Source: Myxococcales bacterium | GTDB lineage: Bacteria; Myxococcota_A; Polyangia; Polyangiales; JADJMO01 | DNA: 64,000 bases | Direction of reading: 5' to 3' | Assembly: GCA_016709545.1 (NCBI GenBank) | Contig: JADJMO010000013.1 | Span: 124,001-188,000 of the forward strand | In this document: positions 1 through 8,604 of the stretch, piece after piece | How positions within the stretch are numbered: the stretch's first letter is position 1 | Layout of the letters: every line of letters begins with the position of its first letter | The notes under the pieces: model-generated | Told to the model about the DNA's origin: nothing | What the model saw: the letters and a program-made list of their open reading frames with translations, nothing else | Databases searched by the model: none | Program-made: the position numbers and the translations under genes

Positions 1-218
1 ATCGGCGCCTCGATGCGCTGCTCTCGGTCGAGGGGGGAGAAGGCGATGACCCGCCCCTCGCCGGCCGCCGTCTGCTGCCAGGGCGTCACCACGAGGGCCA
101 GGAAGACCGCGACGAGCAGCAGCGCGACGAGGCGGGCCGGGTTGCGCGCGAAGCGCGGCGTGCGGAGGAAGCGACCGATGGGGAGCTGCTCGGCTCCTCG
201 ATACGGGTGGGCGCTCAT
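1..218 (-). CDS. HlyD-type membrane fusion protein, N-terminal part (runs off window start)
   Basis: Only the first 72 codons are in the window. Translating the minus strand from the ATG at 218 gives a short basic cytoplasmic segment, one hydrophobic helix at about residues 30-46, and then a periplasmic stretch containing GEGRVIAF. This is the usual start of HlyD/EmrA-like periplasmic adaptors, whose biotinyl-lipoyl-like domain begins with such a strand. The ATG overlaps the TGA of the upstream ABC transporter (ATGA at 215-218), so the two are translationally coupled. By family, it would link the inner-membrane exporter to an outer-membrane channel. No TolC-like gene is visible, but it could lie beyond the window. 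The family call rests on topology, one motif and the neighbour. Confidence 0.72.
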   Translation of the reverse strand, partial: MSAHPYRGAEQLPIGRFLRTPRFARNPARLVALLLVAVFLALVVTPWQQTAAGEGRVIAFSPLDREQRIEAP

Positions 219-2319
219 CGGGCCCCCTCGAGGACCCGACCGCGCTCGAGTCGGAAGCGGAGATCGCCGAGCCCTGCCACGTCCTCGGCGTGGGTCGTGA
301 CCAGCAAGGTCCAGGGAGCCCCCGGACGGAACAGCGCCGCGTGCACCTTCCGGCGGGCGACCTCGTCGACCCCGTCGAGGGCCTCGTCCAGGATCACGAG
401 GCGCGGACGAGAGACGATGGCTCGCGCGATCATCAGCCGCCGCGCCTGCCCGCTCGAGAGCGGGGATCCGCCGACCGCGAGCTTGGTCTCGAGACCGTCC
501 GGCAGCGCCATGATCTCGTCGAGCAGATCCACCGCGCGCAGCGCGACGCGGACGTCCTCGAGGGCGAGGTGGCGCCCCACGCACACGTTGTCCACGATCG
601 AGCCGTCGAAGAGCTCGACGTCGCGCACCAGGGCCACCTCCGAGCGGAACTGCTCGAGGTCGATCTCGCGCAGGTCGACGCCGTCGACGAGCACGCGACC
701 GGCCCGCGGACGGTGGAGGCCGAAGAGGAGCTCCACGAGGGTGCTCTTGCCGGCGCCGTTCGCGCCGGAGAGCGTGGCGCGGGCGCCGCTCGGCAGCGAG
801 AGATCGACCCCTTCGCAGACCAGGGTGCTGCCCTGACTCGCGGCCACGTTGAGCAGCTGGATGGACATCGGGCCCCCCCCCGCCGGCAGCCGCTCCGTGC
901 CGCTCTCCTCGAGGGGCAGGTCCACCACGTGGCCGAGCTTGTCGACGGCCGCCACGAGGTCGTAGTAGCTCTCGAGGTGCTTGCCGAGCTTGGCGATGCC
1001 CGCGAGCACGGCGCTCACGATGAGCTCTGCTGCCACGAGCTGACCGAGCGTGAGCTGCCGCTGGATGACGAGGAGCCCTCCGACACCGAGCAACCCCGCG
1101 CTGGCGAACGCCTGCAGGCCCTTGGTGCCGATGATCTGACGGACCAGGATCTTGTAGTGCTTGCGGCGGTAGCCGACGTAGGAGGAGCAGAGATCGTCGA
1201 CGCGGCCCAGCGCGAACGAGCGGGTCGCGGCAGAGCGGAACGCGGTGGTCTGCCGGGCAATGTCCTCGAGGAACGACGCCACCGCGTATTTGGCCTTCGA
1301 CTCGTTGATCGCGGTGTCGACGGCGCCGCGCCCCACGACGAAGACCACGAACGCGAGCAGCGCCACGACGACGGCGTCGAAGGCGAGGAGGAGGGGATGG
1401 TAGAAGGCGAGCAGCGCCATCCCGAGGAGGGTCTGCAGGACGAGGCCGACGCCATCGAGCAGGAGCGTCGCGCCCGCCTTCTGCACCGTCATGACGTCGA
1501 AGAAGCGGTTGGCGAGCTCGGGCGCGTGGCCCCGTCCGAGCGCGCCGGAACGCAGGCGCGAGAGCCGCTCGGCCATGTCGACCGCGGTGCGCACGAAGAA
1601 CCGTTGCTGCATCCACTCGACGACGGTGGTCATGAGGACGCGCAGGGTCCCCTCGAACGACAGCGCCAAGAGGACGAGGACGGTCAGCACCGCGACCGGC
1701 TGCAGCATCGTGGTGAACACGATGCTGTTGATGAGCGCCTGCACCGCGATCGGCACGGCCAGGGAGAGCAGGCCGACCGCGACCGCGTAGACCAGGATCG
1801 CGCGCAGGTCGTGGCGCTCGTGCCGGAGCAGCTGGAGGAGACGGCGGTGCGGGTTCTCTCCGTGGCCGTGCAGCTCGGCGTGCGGCAGCTTCGGCTCCAC
1901 CAAGGCGAACGACGAAGGCTCCCGGGGCCCAGCCAGGCCGATGGCGAGCGACGCCGCGGCGAACGACATCGACTTCTCTTCTCCGGCGATCTCGACGCGA
2001 ACGCCGAACGGGCTCTCGCCGAGGACCAGGAGAGGGCGGCCCTCTCGATCACACCCGACGAGGCCCCGTGGCGCTCGGCCACCCCGGCGGCCTGCTCGAG
2101 GTCGAGCGCGAGGATCCGGATCGAGAGCCCCAGGGAGGCCGCGACCTCCGGCAAGAGACCCGCGAACGACCTCGCCCGGGCGGTCCGCTCGACGTGCGCG
2201 GCCGCGGTGGGATCGAGCGGGCGTCCGACGTGCTCGGCCAGCCGCTCGAGCGCGGCGACGACGTCGAGCGCTCGGGCGCCGACCGCCCACCCGCTTGGCA
2301 TATCCATATCTACAGACAT
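215..2319 (-). CDS. Type I secretion-like ABC exporter (peptidase-like N-terminus, membrane domain, ATPase), one-base frameshift near 2065
   Basis: About 700 residues, inner membrane. The first ~85 residues look like a C39-peptidase-like domain without a catalytic Cys, as in HlyB-type exporters. Membrane helices follow from about residue 170 (one reads AVAVGLLSLAVPIAVQALI), then an ATPase with Walker A GANGAGKST near residue 515, signature LSSGQ near 623, Walker B LVILDEALDG near 643 and an H-loop TTHAED. Start and body lie in different frames. From the ATG at 2319 the frame reads to about 2065, where one base seems missing in a C4 run (2064-2067); restoring it gives ERHGGLVGCDREGRP. Only the peptidase-like domain is separated; membrane and ATPase domains are intact. 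No good ribosome site precedes 2319, so the start is uncertain. It is coupled to the HlyD-like gene. The cargo is unknown. Confidence 0.8.
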
Positions 2320-2346
2320 TTGAATATTTGTATCGATGCAGGTATC
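2301..2346. promoter_or_regulatory. AT-rich island between divergent genes, possible promoter/operator
   Basis: In a very GC-rich setting, this stretch at the 5' end of the ABC exporter is dominated by A and T. It contains a direct repeat of TATCG (2331-2335 and 2342-2346) and an ATATTT core. It could hold the promoter for the minus-strand exporter or a regulator site. I see no clear -35/-10 pair. The remaining bases to 2553, upstream of the response regulator, show nothing I can name. Confidence 0.3.
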
Positions 2347-2553
2347 GAGCCGCGGGTTTCGCACCGGCGATCTGGACGGATCTTCCCCGACAGGGCGCCG
2401 CGACCGCGACATCGCGACGCACGGTGCGCCAATCTGTCCCGGCTTTTCGTCGGCGATGGAGGCCCGCCTCAAGCATCACCTGTTCAGTCCGTTCGACGAT
2501 GCGGGTCGCGTTGCGACCTCTGCTCCATCTCCGGCACCACGAGGGGCTCCCCC

Positions 2554-2913
2554 ATGAAGGTCCTGATCGTCGACGACAGCCGAGCCATGCGGCTCATCGT
2601 GACCCGGACCCTGCGTCAGGCGGGGTTCGAGAGCCTCGAGATAGAGGAGGCGACGAGCGGCACCGACGCCGTCGGCAAGATCGCCGGGCGTCTCCCCGAC
2701 GTCATCCTCTCCGACTGGAACATGCCGGAGATGAGCGGCCTCGAGCTGCTCGAACTGCTCAGGGAGAGGGGCTACCGCGGGGTCTTCGCCTTCGTGACCT
2801 CGGAGGCGAGCGAGCCGATGCGCGCGCGCGCCAAGGAGGCGGGCGCGACCGCCTACCTGACCAAGCCGTTCACGCCCGAGATGTTCCGCGAGTCGCTGGG
2901 CGGCATGCTCTGA
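2554..2913 (+). CDS. CheY-like single-domain response regulator
   Basis: 119 residues forming one receiver domain and no output domain. Acidic pocket D7/D8 (VDDS), phospho-acceptor D54 within SDWNMPEMSG, a switch Thr in FVTSEA and the conserved Lys in LTKPF are all present. Single receivers with the DWNMP motif are common in chemosensory pathways, where they act through protein contacts after phosphorylation by a CheA-type kinase. No kinase is nearby, so the pathway is unknown. I chose ATG 2554 because the receiver fold starts immediately after it. It lies 64 bp upstream of guaA on the same strand and may share its transcript. Confidence 0.9.
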   Translation: MKVLIVDDSRAMRLIVTRTLRQAGFESLEIEEATSGTDAVGKIAGRLPDVILSDWNMPEMSGLELLELLRERGYRGVFAFVTSEASEPMRARAKEAGATAYLTKPFTPEMFRESLGGML

Positions 2914-2977
2914 AGCCCTGGGAGGCCTCGAAACGTCCAGAGTGGACCCACCGGCGTGGCTGCCCTACCCCGGGCCC

Positions 2978-4540
2978 ATGTCGCGCGCGCTCGTCCTGAT
3001 CCTCGACTACGGCTCGCAGTACACCCAGCTCATCGCCCGCCGCGTGCGCGAACAGCACGTCTACTGCGAGATCCACCCGTGCACGATCGCGACGCCCGGC
3101 GCTGGCCTCGATCAGGTGAAGGCGCTGCACCCGTCGGCCATCATCCTCTCGGGCGGCCCCGCGAGCGTCTACGGCGACGACGCTCCGCAGGTGGACCCCG
3201 CGCTCTTCGAGCTCGGCGTGCCGATCCTCGGCATCTGCTACGGCCTGCAGCTCACGGCGCACGTGCTCGGCGGCAAGGTCGAGCGCGCGACCGAGCGCGA
3301 GTACGGCCCGGCCCGGATGGTCGTCGAGCGGCCCGAGGGCATCCTGCACCGGTTCGCGAAGGACGAGCTCGTCGACGTGTGGATGTCCCACGGGGACCGC
3401 ATCGCCGCTCTCCCGCCCGGGTTCTCCACCCTCGGGGTCACCGGCAACACGCCGTTCTGCGCGGTCGCCGACGAGAAGCGCCGCATCTACGGCGTGCAGT
3501 TCCACCCGGAGGTGGTGCACACCCCACGCGGGGCCGACGTGCTCGCCGCGTTCCTGTTCGACGTCGCCAAGATGCGCCCGTCGTGGACGCCGGGCTCGTT
3601 CGTCGAGGAGGCGGTCGCGCGCGTCGCGGCCACCGTCGGCCACCAGGGGCACGTGATCTGCGGGCTCTCCGGCGGCGTCGACTCCTCGGTCGCCGCGCTG
3701 CTCTGTCACCGCGCGCTCGACGACCGCCTCACCTGCATCTTCGTCGACAACGGGCTGCTCCGTGAGGGCGAGTTCGAGCAGGTACAGTCGATGTTCCGCG
3801 AGTCGTTCCAGCTCAAGCTGGTCGCGGTCGACGCCCGCCACGAGTTCCTCTCCGCGCTCGCGGGCATCACCGAGCCGGAGCAGAAGCGCAAGACGATCGG
3901 ACGCGTGTTCATCGACGTGTTCGAGCGCGAGGCCCGCAAGGTCGACGACGCCAAGTGGCTCGTGCAGGGCACGCTCTACCCCGACGTCATCGAGAGCGTC
4001 TCGTTCAAGGGCCCGAGCGCGGTCATCAAGAGCCACCACAACGTGGGCGGCCTCCCCGAGCGCATGCACCTCAAGCTGATCGAGCCGCTCCGCGAGCTCT
4101 TCAAGGACGAGGCGCGCGCGGCCGGCGAGGCCATGGGCATGCCCCGCAACTTCATCTGGCGGCAGCCGTTCCCCGGGCCCGGGCTCGCGATCCGTTGCCT
4201 CGGCGCCGTCGAGGAGCACCGCCTCGCCGTCCTGCGGCGCGCCGACGCGATCCTCGACACCGAGATCCGCGCCGCCGGCTTCTACGAGACCCTCTGGCAG
4301 TCGTTCTGCGTGCTCCTCCCGGTGCGCAGCGTGGGCGTCCAGGGCGACGAGCGCACCTACGACGAGACCTGCGTCATCCGTGCGGTCACCTCCACCGACG
4401 GCATGACCGCCGACTGGGCCAAGCTGCCCTACGACCTGCTCGGTCGCGTCTCGGCCCGCATCACCAACGAGGTCAAGGGCATCAACCGCGTGGTGTACGA
4501 CATCTCGTCCAAGCCACCGTCGACCATCGAGTGGGAGTGA
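2978..4540 (+). CDS. guaA: GMP synthase (glutamine-hydrolysing)
   Basis: 520 residues, full length for GuaA. It makes GMP from XMP, ATP and glutamine in the cytoplasm, the last step of guanine nucleotide synthesis. The N-terminal class I amidotransferase domain has the oxyanion segment SGGPASVYGDDAP, nucleophile C87 in ILGICYG and the catalytic HPEV pair near residue 180. The ATP-pyrophosphatase domain has the P-loop LSGGVDSS at about residues 229-236. The dimerisation domain ends in the family tail KPPSTIEWE. ATG 2978 (MSRALVLILDYGSQ) is preferred over 2942 because known GuaA proteins begin just before the DYGSQ strand. Its TGA overlaps the ATG of the next lipoprotein gene (TGATG). Confidence 0.97.
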   Translation: MSRALVLILDYGSQYTQLIARRVREQHVYCEIHPCTIATPGAGLDQVKALHPSAIILSGGPASVYGDDAPQVDPALFELGVPILGICYGLQLTAHVLGGKVERATEREYGPARMVVERPEGILHRFAKDELVDVWMSHGDRIAALPPGFSTLGVTGNTPFCAVADEKRRIYGVQFHPEVVHTPRGADVLAAFLFDVAKMRPSWTPGSFVEEAVARVAATVGHQGHVICGLSGGVDSSVAALLCHRALDDRLTCIFVDNGLLREGEFEQVQSMFRESFQLKLVAVDARHEFLSALAGITEPEQKRKTIGRVFIDVFEREARKVDDAKWLVQGTLYPDVIESVSFKGPSAVIKSHHNVGGLPERMHLKLIEPLRELFKDEARAAGEAMGMPRNFIWRQPFPGPGLAIRCLGAVEEHRLAVLRRADAILDTEIRAAGFYETLWQSFCVLLPVRSVGVQGDERTYDETCVIRAVTSTDGMTADWAKLPYDLLGRVSARITNEVKGINRVVYDISSKPPSTIEWE

Positions 4541-4845
4541 TGCGCACGCTGGTCCTCGCCGCGTCGCTCGCCATCCTCTCGGTCGGGTGCCACGCCTCCG
4601 CGCCGCCCACCACGAGCCTGCGCCTGGTCGCGGAGTCGCCGCCGAAGACCGCCAAGGTCACCGTCGACGATCAGCCGATCGGCGCCCTCGACTTCGTGAT
4701 CAAGCGGGGCGTGGCGCTGCCGCCGGGCAAGCACCGCATCACGGTGGAGGCGCCGGGCTACCTGCCCTGGGACGCCGAGGTCGACGCCGGCGAGAACGGC
4801 GGCCTCGTGAAGCTCGACGTGAAGCTCGTGCCGATCCCCGACTGA
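4540..4845 (+). CDS. Small PEGA-like lipoprotein
   Basis: 101 residues. A short signal peptide ends in a lipobox (LSVGC, C17), so it should be lipid-anchored. The rest resembles one PEGA repeat: a predicted beta domain with VTVDDQPIG, LPPGKHRITVEAPGY and a closing KLDVKLVP strand. PEGA domains are small beta-sandwich modules often found on surface or periplasmic proteins. Function is unknown. The start overlaps the guaA stop by one base, so it is probably translated by re-initiation after guaA. It converges with the methyltransferase: the stop codons abut as TGATCA. Confidence 0.75.
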   Translation: MRTLVLAASLAILSVGCHASAPPTTSLRLVAESPPKTAKVTVDDQPIGALDFVIKRGVALPPGKHRITVEAPGYLPWDAEVDAGENGGLVKLDVKLVPIPD

Positions 4846-6288
4846 TCAGGCGCGCTCGAGCAGCCCGAGCAGGAGCGCCTGTCGGGTCGCGTCGATGCGC
4901 TCCTTGGCGCGCGCGTCGCCGCGACGGTGACGGTCCACGGCGGTACGCACGCAGTCGGCCTGATCCACGCGGCGCAGGAGGTCGAAGAGCTGCTCGTTCA
5001 CGGCGATCGGTTCGACGAGCGACCGGTCCGGGAGGGTGGCGACGACGTGGCCTCCGTCCCGCGAGAACTCGGTCCCGGCCGGGATGCGCAGGGTCGCGCC
5101 GAGCAGCGCCTCGGGGCCGTCTGCGGCCAGGTCACGCGCGGCCACCAGCTGATCGAGCTGCTCCGCGGTGAGCGACACCGCGCCGAGGGAGCGGGCCTTC
5201 ACCGTCGAGGTCCACGGGGCGCCCGTGGTCCGCTCGAGGACGACCGCGGTCATGCAGAGGGCGCGGACCCCGAGCCGCGCGAAGTGCTCGCGACGCACCA
5301 TCACCTCGCGCTCGAAGCCGGGGCCGAGCGTCGGGTGGTGCGCGGCGGCAAACCCCGTCGACCAGTCGTCCACGTCACCCTCCGGTGTCTCGAGCACGAG
5401 CACGTTCGCCCGGTCGCCGACGGCGGCCCGTACCCGGGACTCGATCGGCTCGGACGACGCGGAGAGGACCGGCCAGTCCACGAGCAGGACGGCGCGCCCG
5501 CGCTCGCTCAGGTGGTCGGGGAGCTCACGCAGCATGCGCAGCGGGAACTCGTCGCCCCGCTCCCCACCGTAGGCGTACACGGCCGCGTCGACGCCCTCGG
5601 GTCGCGAGATGAACGGCGGCTGGGAGACCACGAGGTCGAAGGTCTCGCCCGCGACCGGCGCGAACAGATCCCCGACGCGGAACTCGGCGTTGTCGATGTC
5701 GTTGAGCCGCTGGTTGAGGCGCGCGAGGTCCGTGGCGCGCGGGTTGACGTCCACGCCGATCACGCGATCGCAGCGCGCCGCGCACACGAGGGCTGCCGTG
5801 CCGGCGCCGCAGCCCATGTCGAGCACGCGGCTGACGCGCCTGGTCGGACGGGCGGCGCGGCAGAGATCGATGGTGGTCTCGCCGAGGCCCATCGCCGCGT
5901 CTCCCCCATGGGTGAGGTGGTCTGCGAACACGTAGACCTGGTCGGCCACCCCGAGGAAGAAGGGCGAGACGAGCCCGCCGGTCTCCTCCACGACGAATCC
6001 ACTCGCGACGAGCGGATCGACGAGCTCGCCGAGGGCCTCCCGCGCTTCGTCCCGGGTCACCGGGTCCCCGAACATCAGCATGCGGAGGGCGTGCGCGCTC
6101 GGCTCGCGCATACGGCGCAGGTGCCACTTGCGGATCGGCAGGCGCAACAGCGCGTCCCGGCTCGCCCCGATGGCCGCGATCTCGGCGACGCGCGCCGAGT
6201 CGACGCCGATGCTGCGCAGCCGTCGACCGAGGTCGCGCAGCACCATGGGGTCGAGTGAAGACAGGCGCGACGCGTCGGGGAGCGGCAT
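4846..6288 (-). CDS. Class I SAM-dependent methyltransferase, paralogue A
   Basis: 480 residues. An N-terminal region of ~145 residues with no recognised fold precedes a Rossmann methyltransferase. SAM motif I is VLDMGCGAGTAAL near residue 155, motif II DVNPRATDLARLN follows, and VVSQPPF near residue 219 stands where N-methyltransferases of the HemK/RsmC type have NPPY/F. The target could be a protein Gln, an rRNA base or a small molecule; the sequence does not decide. A ~200-residue tail follows. The whole protein aligns with the gene at 16795-18255, including the start (MxLPDxSRL) and the middle (SHGGEAVMG versus THGGDAAMG). ATG 6288 was chosen because it matches the paralogue start. It is divergent from ppnP. 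Confidence 0.8.
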   Translation of the reverse strand: MPLPDASRLSSLDPMVLRDLGRRLRSIGVDSARVAEIAAIGASRDALLRLPIRKWHLRRMREPSAHALRMLMFGDPVTRDEAREALGELVDPLVASGFVVEETGGLVSPFFLGVADQVYVFADHLTHGGDAAMGLGETTIDLCRAARPTRRVSRVLDMGCGAGTAALVCAARCDRVIGVDVNPRATDLARLNQRLNDIDNAEFRVGDLFAPVAGETFDLVVSQPPFISRPEGVDAAVYAYGGERGDEFPLRMLRELPDHLSERGRAVLLVDWPVLSASSEPIESRVRAAVGDRANVLVLETPEGDVDDWSTGFAAAHHPTLGPGFEREVMVRREHFARLGVRALCMTAVVLERTTGAPWTSTVKARSLGAVSLTAEQLDQLVAARDLAADGPEALLGATLRIPAGTEFSRDGGHVVATLPDRSLVEPIAVNEQLFDLLRRVDQADCVRTAVDRHRRGDARAKERIDATRQALLLGLLERA

Positions 6289-6339
6289 GCGACGGCAAGA
6301 TAGCTGACGCGCCCCTCGGACCGCGATACCGCCTCGCGC

Positions 6340-6621
6340 ATGCTGACGCACAACACCTATTTCGACGGCCAGGTCCAGAGCATCGGCTTCGAGCGCGATG
6401 GCAGGAAGACCACGGTCGGCGTGATCGACGCCGGCGAGTTCCACTTCGGGACCGGCGCGCCGGAGCGCATGACCGTGGTCAGCGGGGAGCTCGCGGTCCG
6501 GCTCGATGGCGCGAGCGAGTGGCGGCAGTACCCCGCCGGCACCGCGTTCGAGGTCCCCGGCCAGAGCGGCTTCGACGTGAAGGCCGCCCTGCCGTCCGGG
6601 TACGTCTGCGAGTTCCTCTGA
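6340..6621 (+). CDS. ppnP: Pyrimidine/purine nucleoside phosphorylase
   Basis: 93 residues, the normal size for the PpnP (YaiE, DUF1255) family of small cupins that split nucleosides with phosphate to a base and ribose-1-phosphate. Family landmarks present are the N-terminal NTYFDGQVQS, the TVGVIDAGEFHFGTGAPE strand pair, SGELAVRLDG and the C-terminal YVCEFL. No signal peptide; cytoplasmic. It is transcribed away from methyltransferase A over a 51-bp gap, which must hold both promoters. Confidence 0.92.
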   Translation: MLTHNTYFDGQVQSIGFERDGRKTTVGVIDAGEFHFGTGAPERMTVVSGELAVRLDGASEWRQYPAGTAFEVPGQSGFDVKAALPSGYVCEFL

Positions 6622-6636
6622 GCGCCGGAACGGAGC

Positions 6637-8580
6637 TCAGTACTTCCGCATGACGAAGGCGCCGAGGGCGATGAGGTCGCGCGGGACGTGCACCGTCACC
6701 TCGGCGACCTGCTTCTGGCCCTTGGTGGCGGTCGAGCGCCAGGCGAGCGGGCCCTTGCCGCCGTCGGGCAGCTTGCCGAGGACCTCCTCGACCTTCTCCT
6801 TCTTGTCGAGGGAGCGCAGGGGCGCGTCGAACATCATGATGCCGCCGCTCGAGGGCGTGCCACTGGTGGCCACGTGGAAGCCCGCGAGCGCGCCGACCTT
6901 GGAGCTCGCGCTGCCGTCCATGGCGCCCTTGAGGTGCGGCCACAGGTCGACCAGCGAGAGGTTGCTCGCGCCCGAGGACCAGGTGTGGTTGCCCTCGGGG
7001 ACCACGATGAGGCTGTAGCCGAGGTGGGTGATCGGCTTGACCTTGGCCTTCTTGCCGGTGCCGTCGACGAGGCCGATCTCGAAGTCGAGCGCGCGGGCGA
7101 ACGAGCCCTTGGGCAGGTCCTTCGGGGCCTTCTGATCGACCTTCACCTTGATCGAGTAGTGGTCCTTGGTGAGCTGGCGGACGAGGTCGGCGAAGACGGG
7201 CCGCCCGAGGAAGTCGGTGAGCTTCTGGTACAGCTCGACCACCGGCTTGCCGTCGCGCTCGCCGAGGCCGACGCTCCACGACTTGCGCGAGAGCGCCGGC
7301 ACGAGGTCGCGGATCTCGTAGGGGAGTTCGCTCTTGTCCAGCTTCACGTCGGACTTGCCGCCGTCGCCGACGACCGCGTAGCCGTCGGCGGACTTCTGGA
7401 ACATGAGCCGGACGACCTCGAGGGCGAGGTCCTTGTCTTTCTTGGCCCACTTGAAGTCGACCGCCGCGGCCTCGACGAACTCGAGCAGCGCGGTCTGGTA
7501 GGGGACGCCGAGCGCGTCGGCCGCGGGCGTGCCGCGCGAGAACATGGCGAGCCAGGCACCCGCGGAGGGCAGCTTGCCGAAGGCCTCGGGGACCTTGCTG
7601 TTGATCTCGGTGCCGAGCAGGAACGCCTTGGTGAGCCAGGCCTTCTGCGTGGAGAACGTGGCCGACGTGGTGACGAGCGGCCCGGTCTCGGGGAGCTGCG
7701 CGTCCATCGCGACGCCGTCGAGGTCCTCGAGGAAGTCGAACACGTCGTCGACCACGGCGCGCGCCGTCTTCTTGACCGCCTTGTCGAGCTCCGGGTGACC
7801 GACCTTGGTCTCCGAGACGAGCTCGCCCCTCATGAAGTCGTGGGCCTTCTGCCAGTCCGCGGCGAACGCCTTGCGGAGCGCGGCCACGTCGAGCTCGCCG
7901 TGGATCGGCGCGGTCTCGGGCTTCTGCGTGACGCCGCGCGCGAGCCACGGGCCGAGCACGTCGGTCGAGTGGGCGTCGTGCTCGTGCGAGAGCGAGCAGA
8001 CGAGGCGACGCTTGGCGGCCCCGAGGGCGGGCACGATCACGCACGACTCGTTGCGCGCGGCCGGCACGGTCGGGACGAGGCGGCGGATCCCGCCGGACAC
8101 GACCTCGATCTTGTAGGTGTCCTTGAGGGCCGTCGCGAAGTCGACGTCGTCCTCGATGCCGAAGGCGACGGCGATGCGGGGCCGCGCCTTGGAGTTGCCC
8201 TCGGTGACCTGCACGGTGAGGTCGATCGGCTTGTCGATGTCGACGATGCGGTCCACGGCGCGCGCGCTCAGGAGCGCGGGGACGAGCATGCGCGGGTCGA
8301 GCTCGTCGGCGCCGAGCTTGCCCGGGAGCCACGACTTGAGCGCCTTGACCAGCGCCTTGGGCGAGGCGAGGTGCAGCGAGGCGACGAGGCCTGCGGGCTG
8401 CTCCACGGGCGAGCGATCCTCGGCGATCATCACCGGCTTGGCGGAGCTCGCGGACGCCACGGGCGTCGGGGTCACCGGCGTGGGGTTCTCGGGGCCACAC
8501 CCGACGGCGCCACCCAGCGCAACGGGGGCGACGATCGCCGCGGTGAACAGCAGCATGGACGAGATCGGACGGAGCCTCAT
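6637..8580 (-). CDS. Large lipoprotein of unknown function (647 aa)
   Basis: ATG 8580 gives a signal peptide with a hydrophobic core and lipobox GAVGC (C28), followed by a Pro/Thr/Ser linker. The start of the longer frame at 8643 would bury this signal. The mature part has no motif I recognise: alternating strands and helices rich in Lys/Asp, no metal or catalytic pattern. It resembles the lipoprotein at 9656-11368 in size, in composition and in phrases describing a repeated alpha/beta unit, so both may belong to one lineage-restricted family. It converges with ppnP (15-bp gap) and is divergent from the dehydrogenase gene at 8605. Confidence 0.75.
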   Translation of the reverse strand: MRLRPISSMLLFTAAIVAPVALGGAVGCGPENPTPVTPTPVASASSAKPVMIAEDRSPVEQPAGLVASLHLASPKALVKALKSWLPGKLGADELDPRMLVPALLSARAVDRIVDIDKPIDLTVQVTEGNSKARPRIAVAFGIEDDVDFATALKDTYKIEVVSGGIRRLVPTVPAARNESCVIVPALGAAKRRLVCSLSHEHDAHSTDVLGPWLARGVTQKPETAPIHGELDVAALRKAFAADWQKAHDFMRGELVSETKVGHPELDKAVKKTARAVVDDVFDFLEDLDGVAMDAQLPETGPLVTTSATFSTQKAWLTKAFLLGTEINSKVPEAFGKLPSAGAWLAMFSRGTPAADALGVPYQTALLEFVEAAAVDFKWAKKDKDLALEVVRLMFQKSADGYAVVGDGGKSDVKLDKSELPYEIRDLVPALSRKSWSVGLGERDGKPVVELYQKLTDFLGRPVFADLVRQLTKDHYSIKVKVDQKAPKDLPKGSFARALDFEIGLVDGTGKKAKVKPITHLGYSLIVVPEGNHTWSSGASNLSLVDLWPHLKGAMDGSASSKVGALAGFHVATSGTPSSGGIMMFDAPLRSLDKKEKVEEVLGKLPDGGKGPLAWRSTATKGQKQVAEVTVHVPRDLIALGAFVMRKY

Positions 8581-8604
8581 GGTCGGGGACGCTAGCATGG
8601 GCGC

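Noticed and set aside
290..2323. Long plus-strand frames opposite the ABC exporter and similar mirror frames opposite most genes
   Set aside because: They are antisense shadows caused by high GC at third codon positions; the real genes have family motifs.
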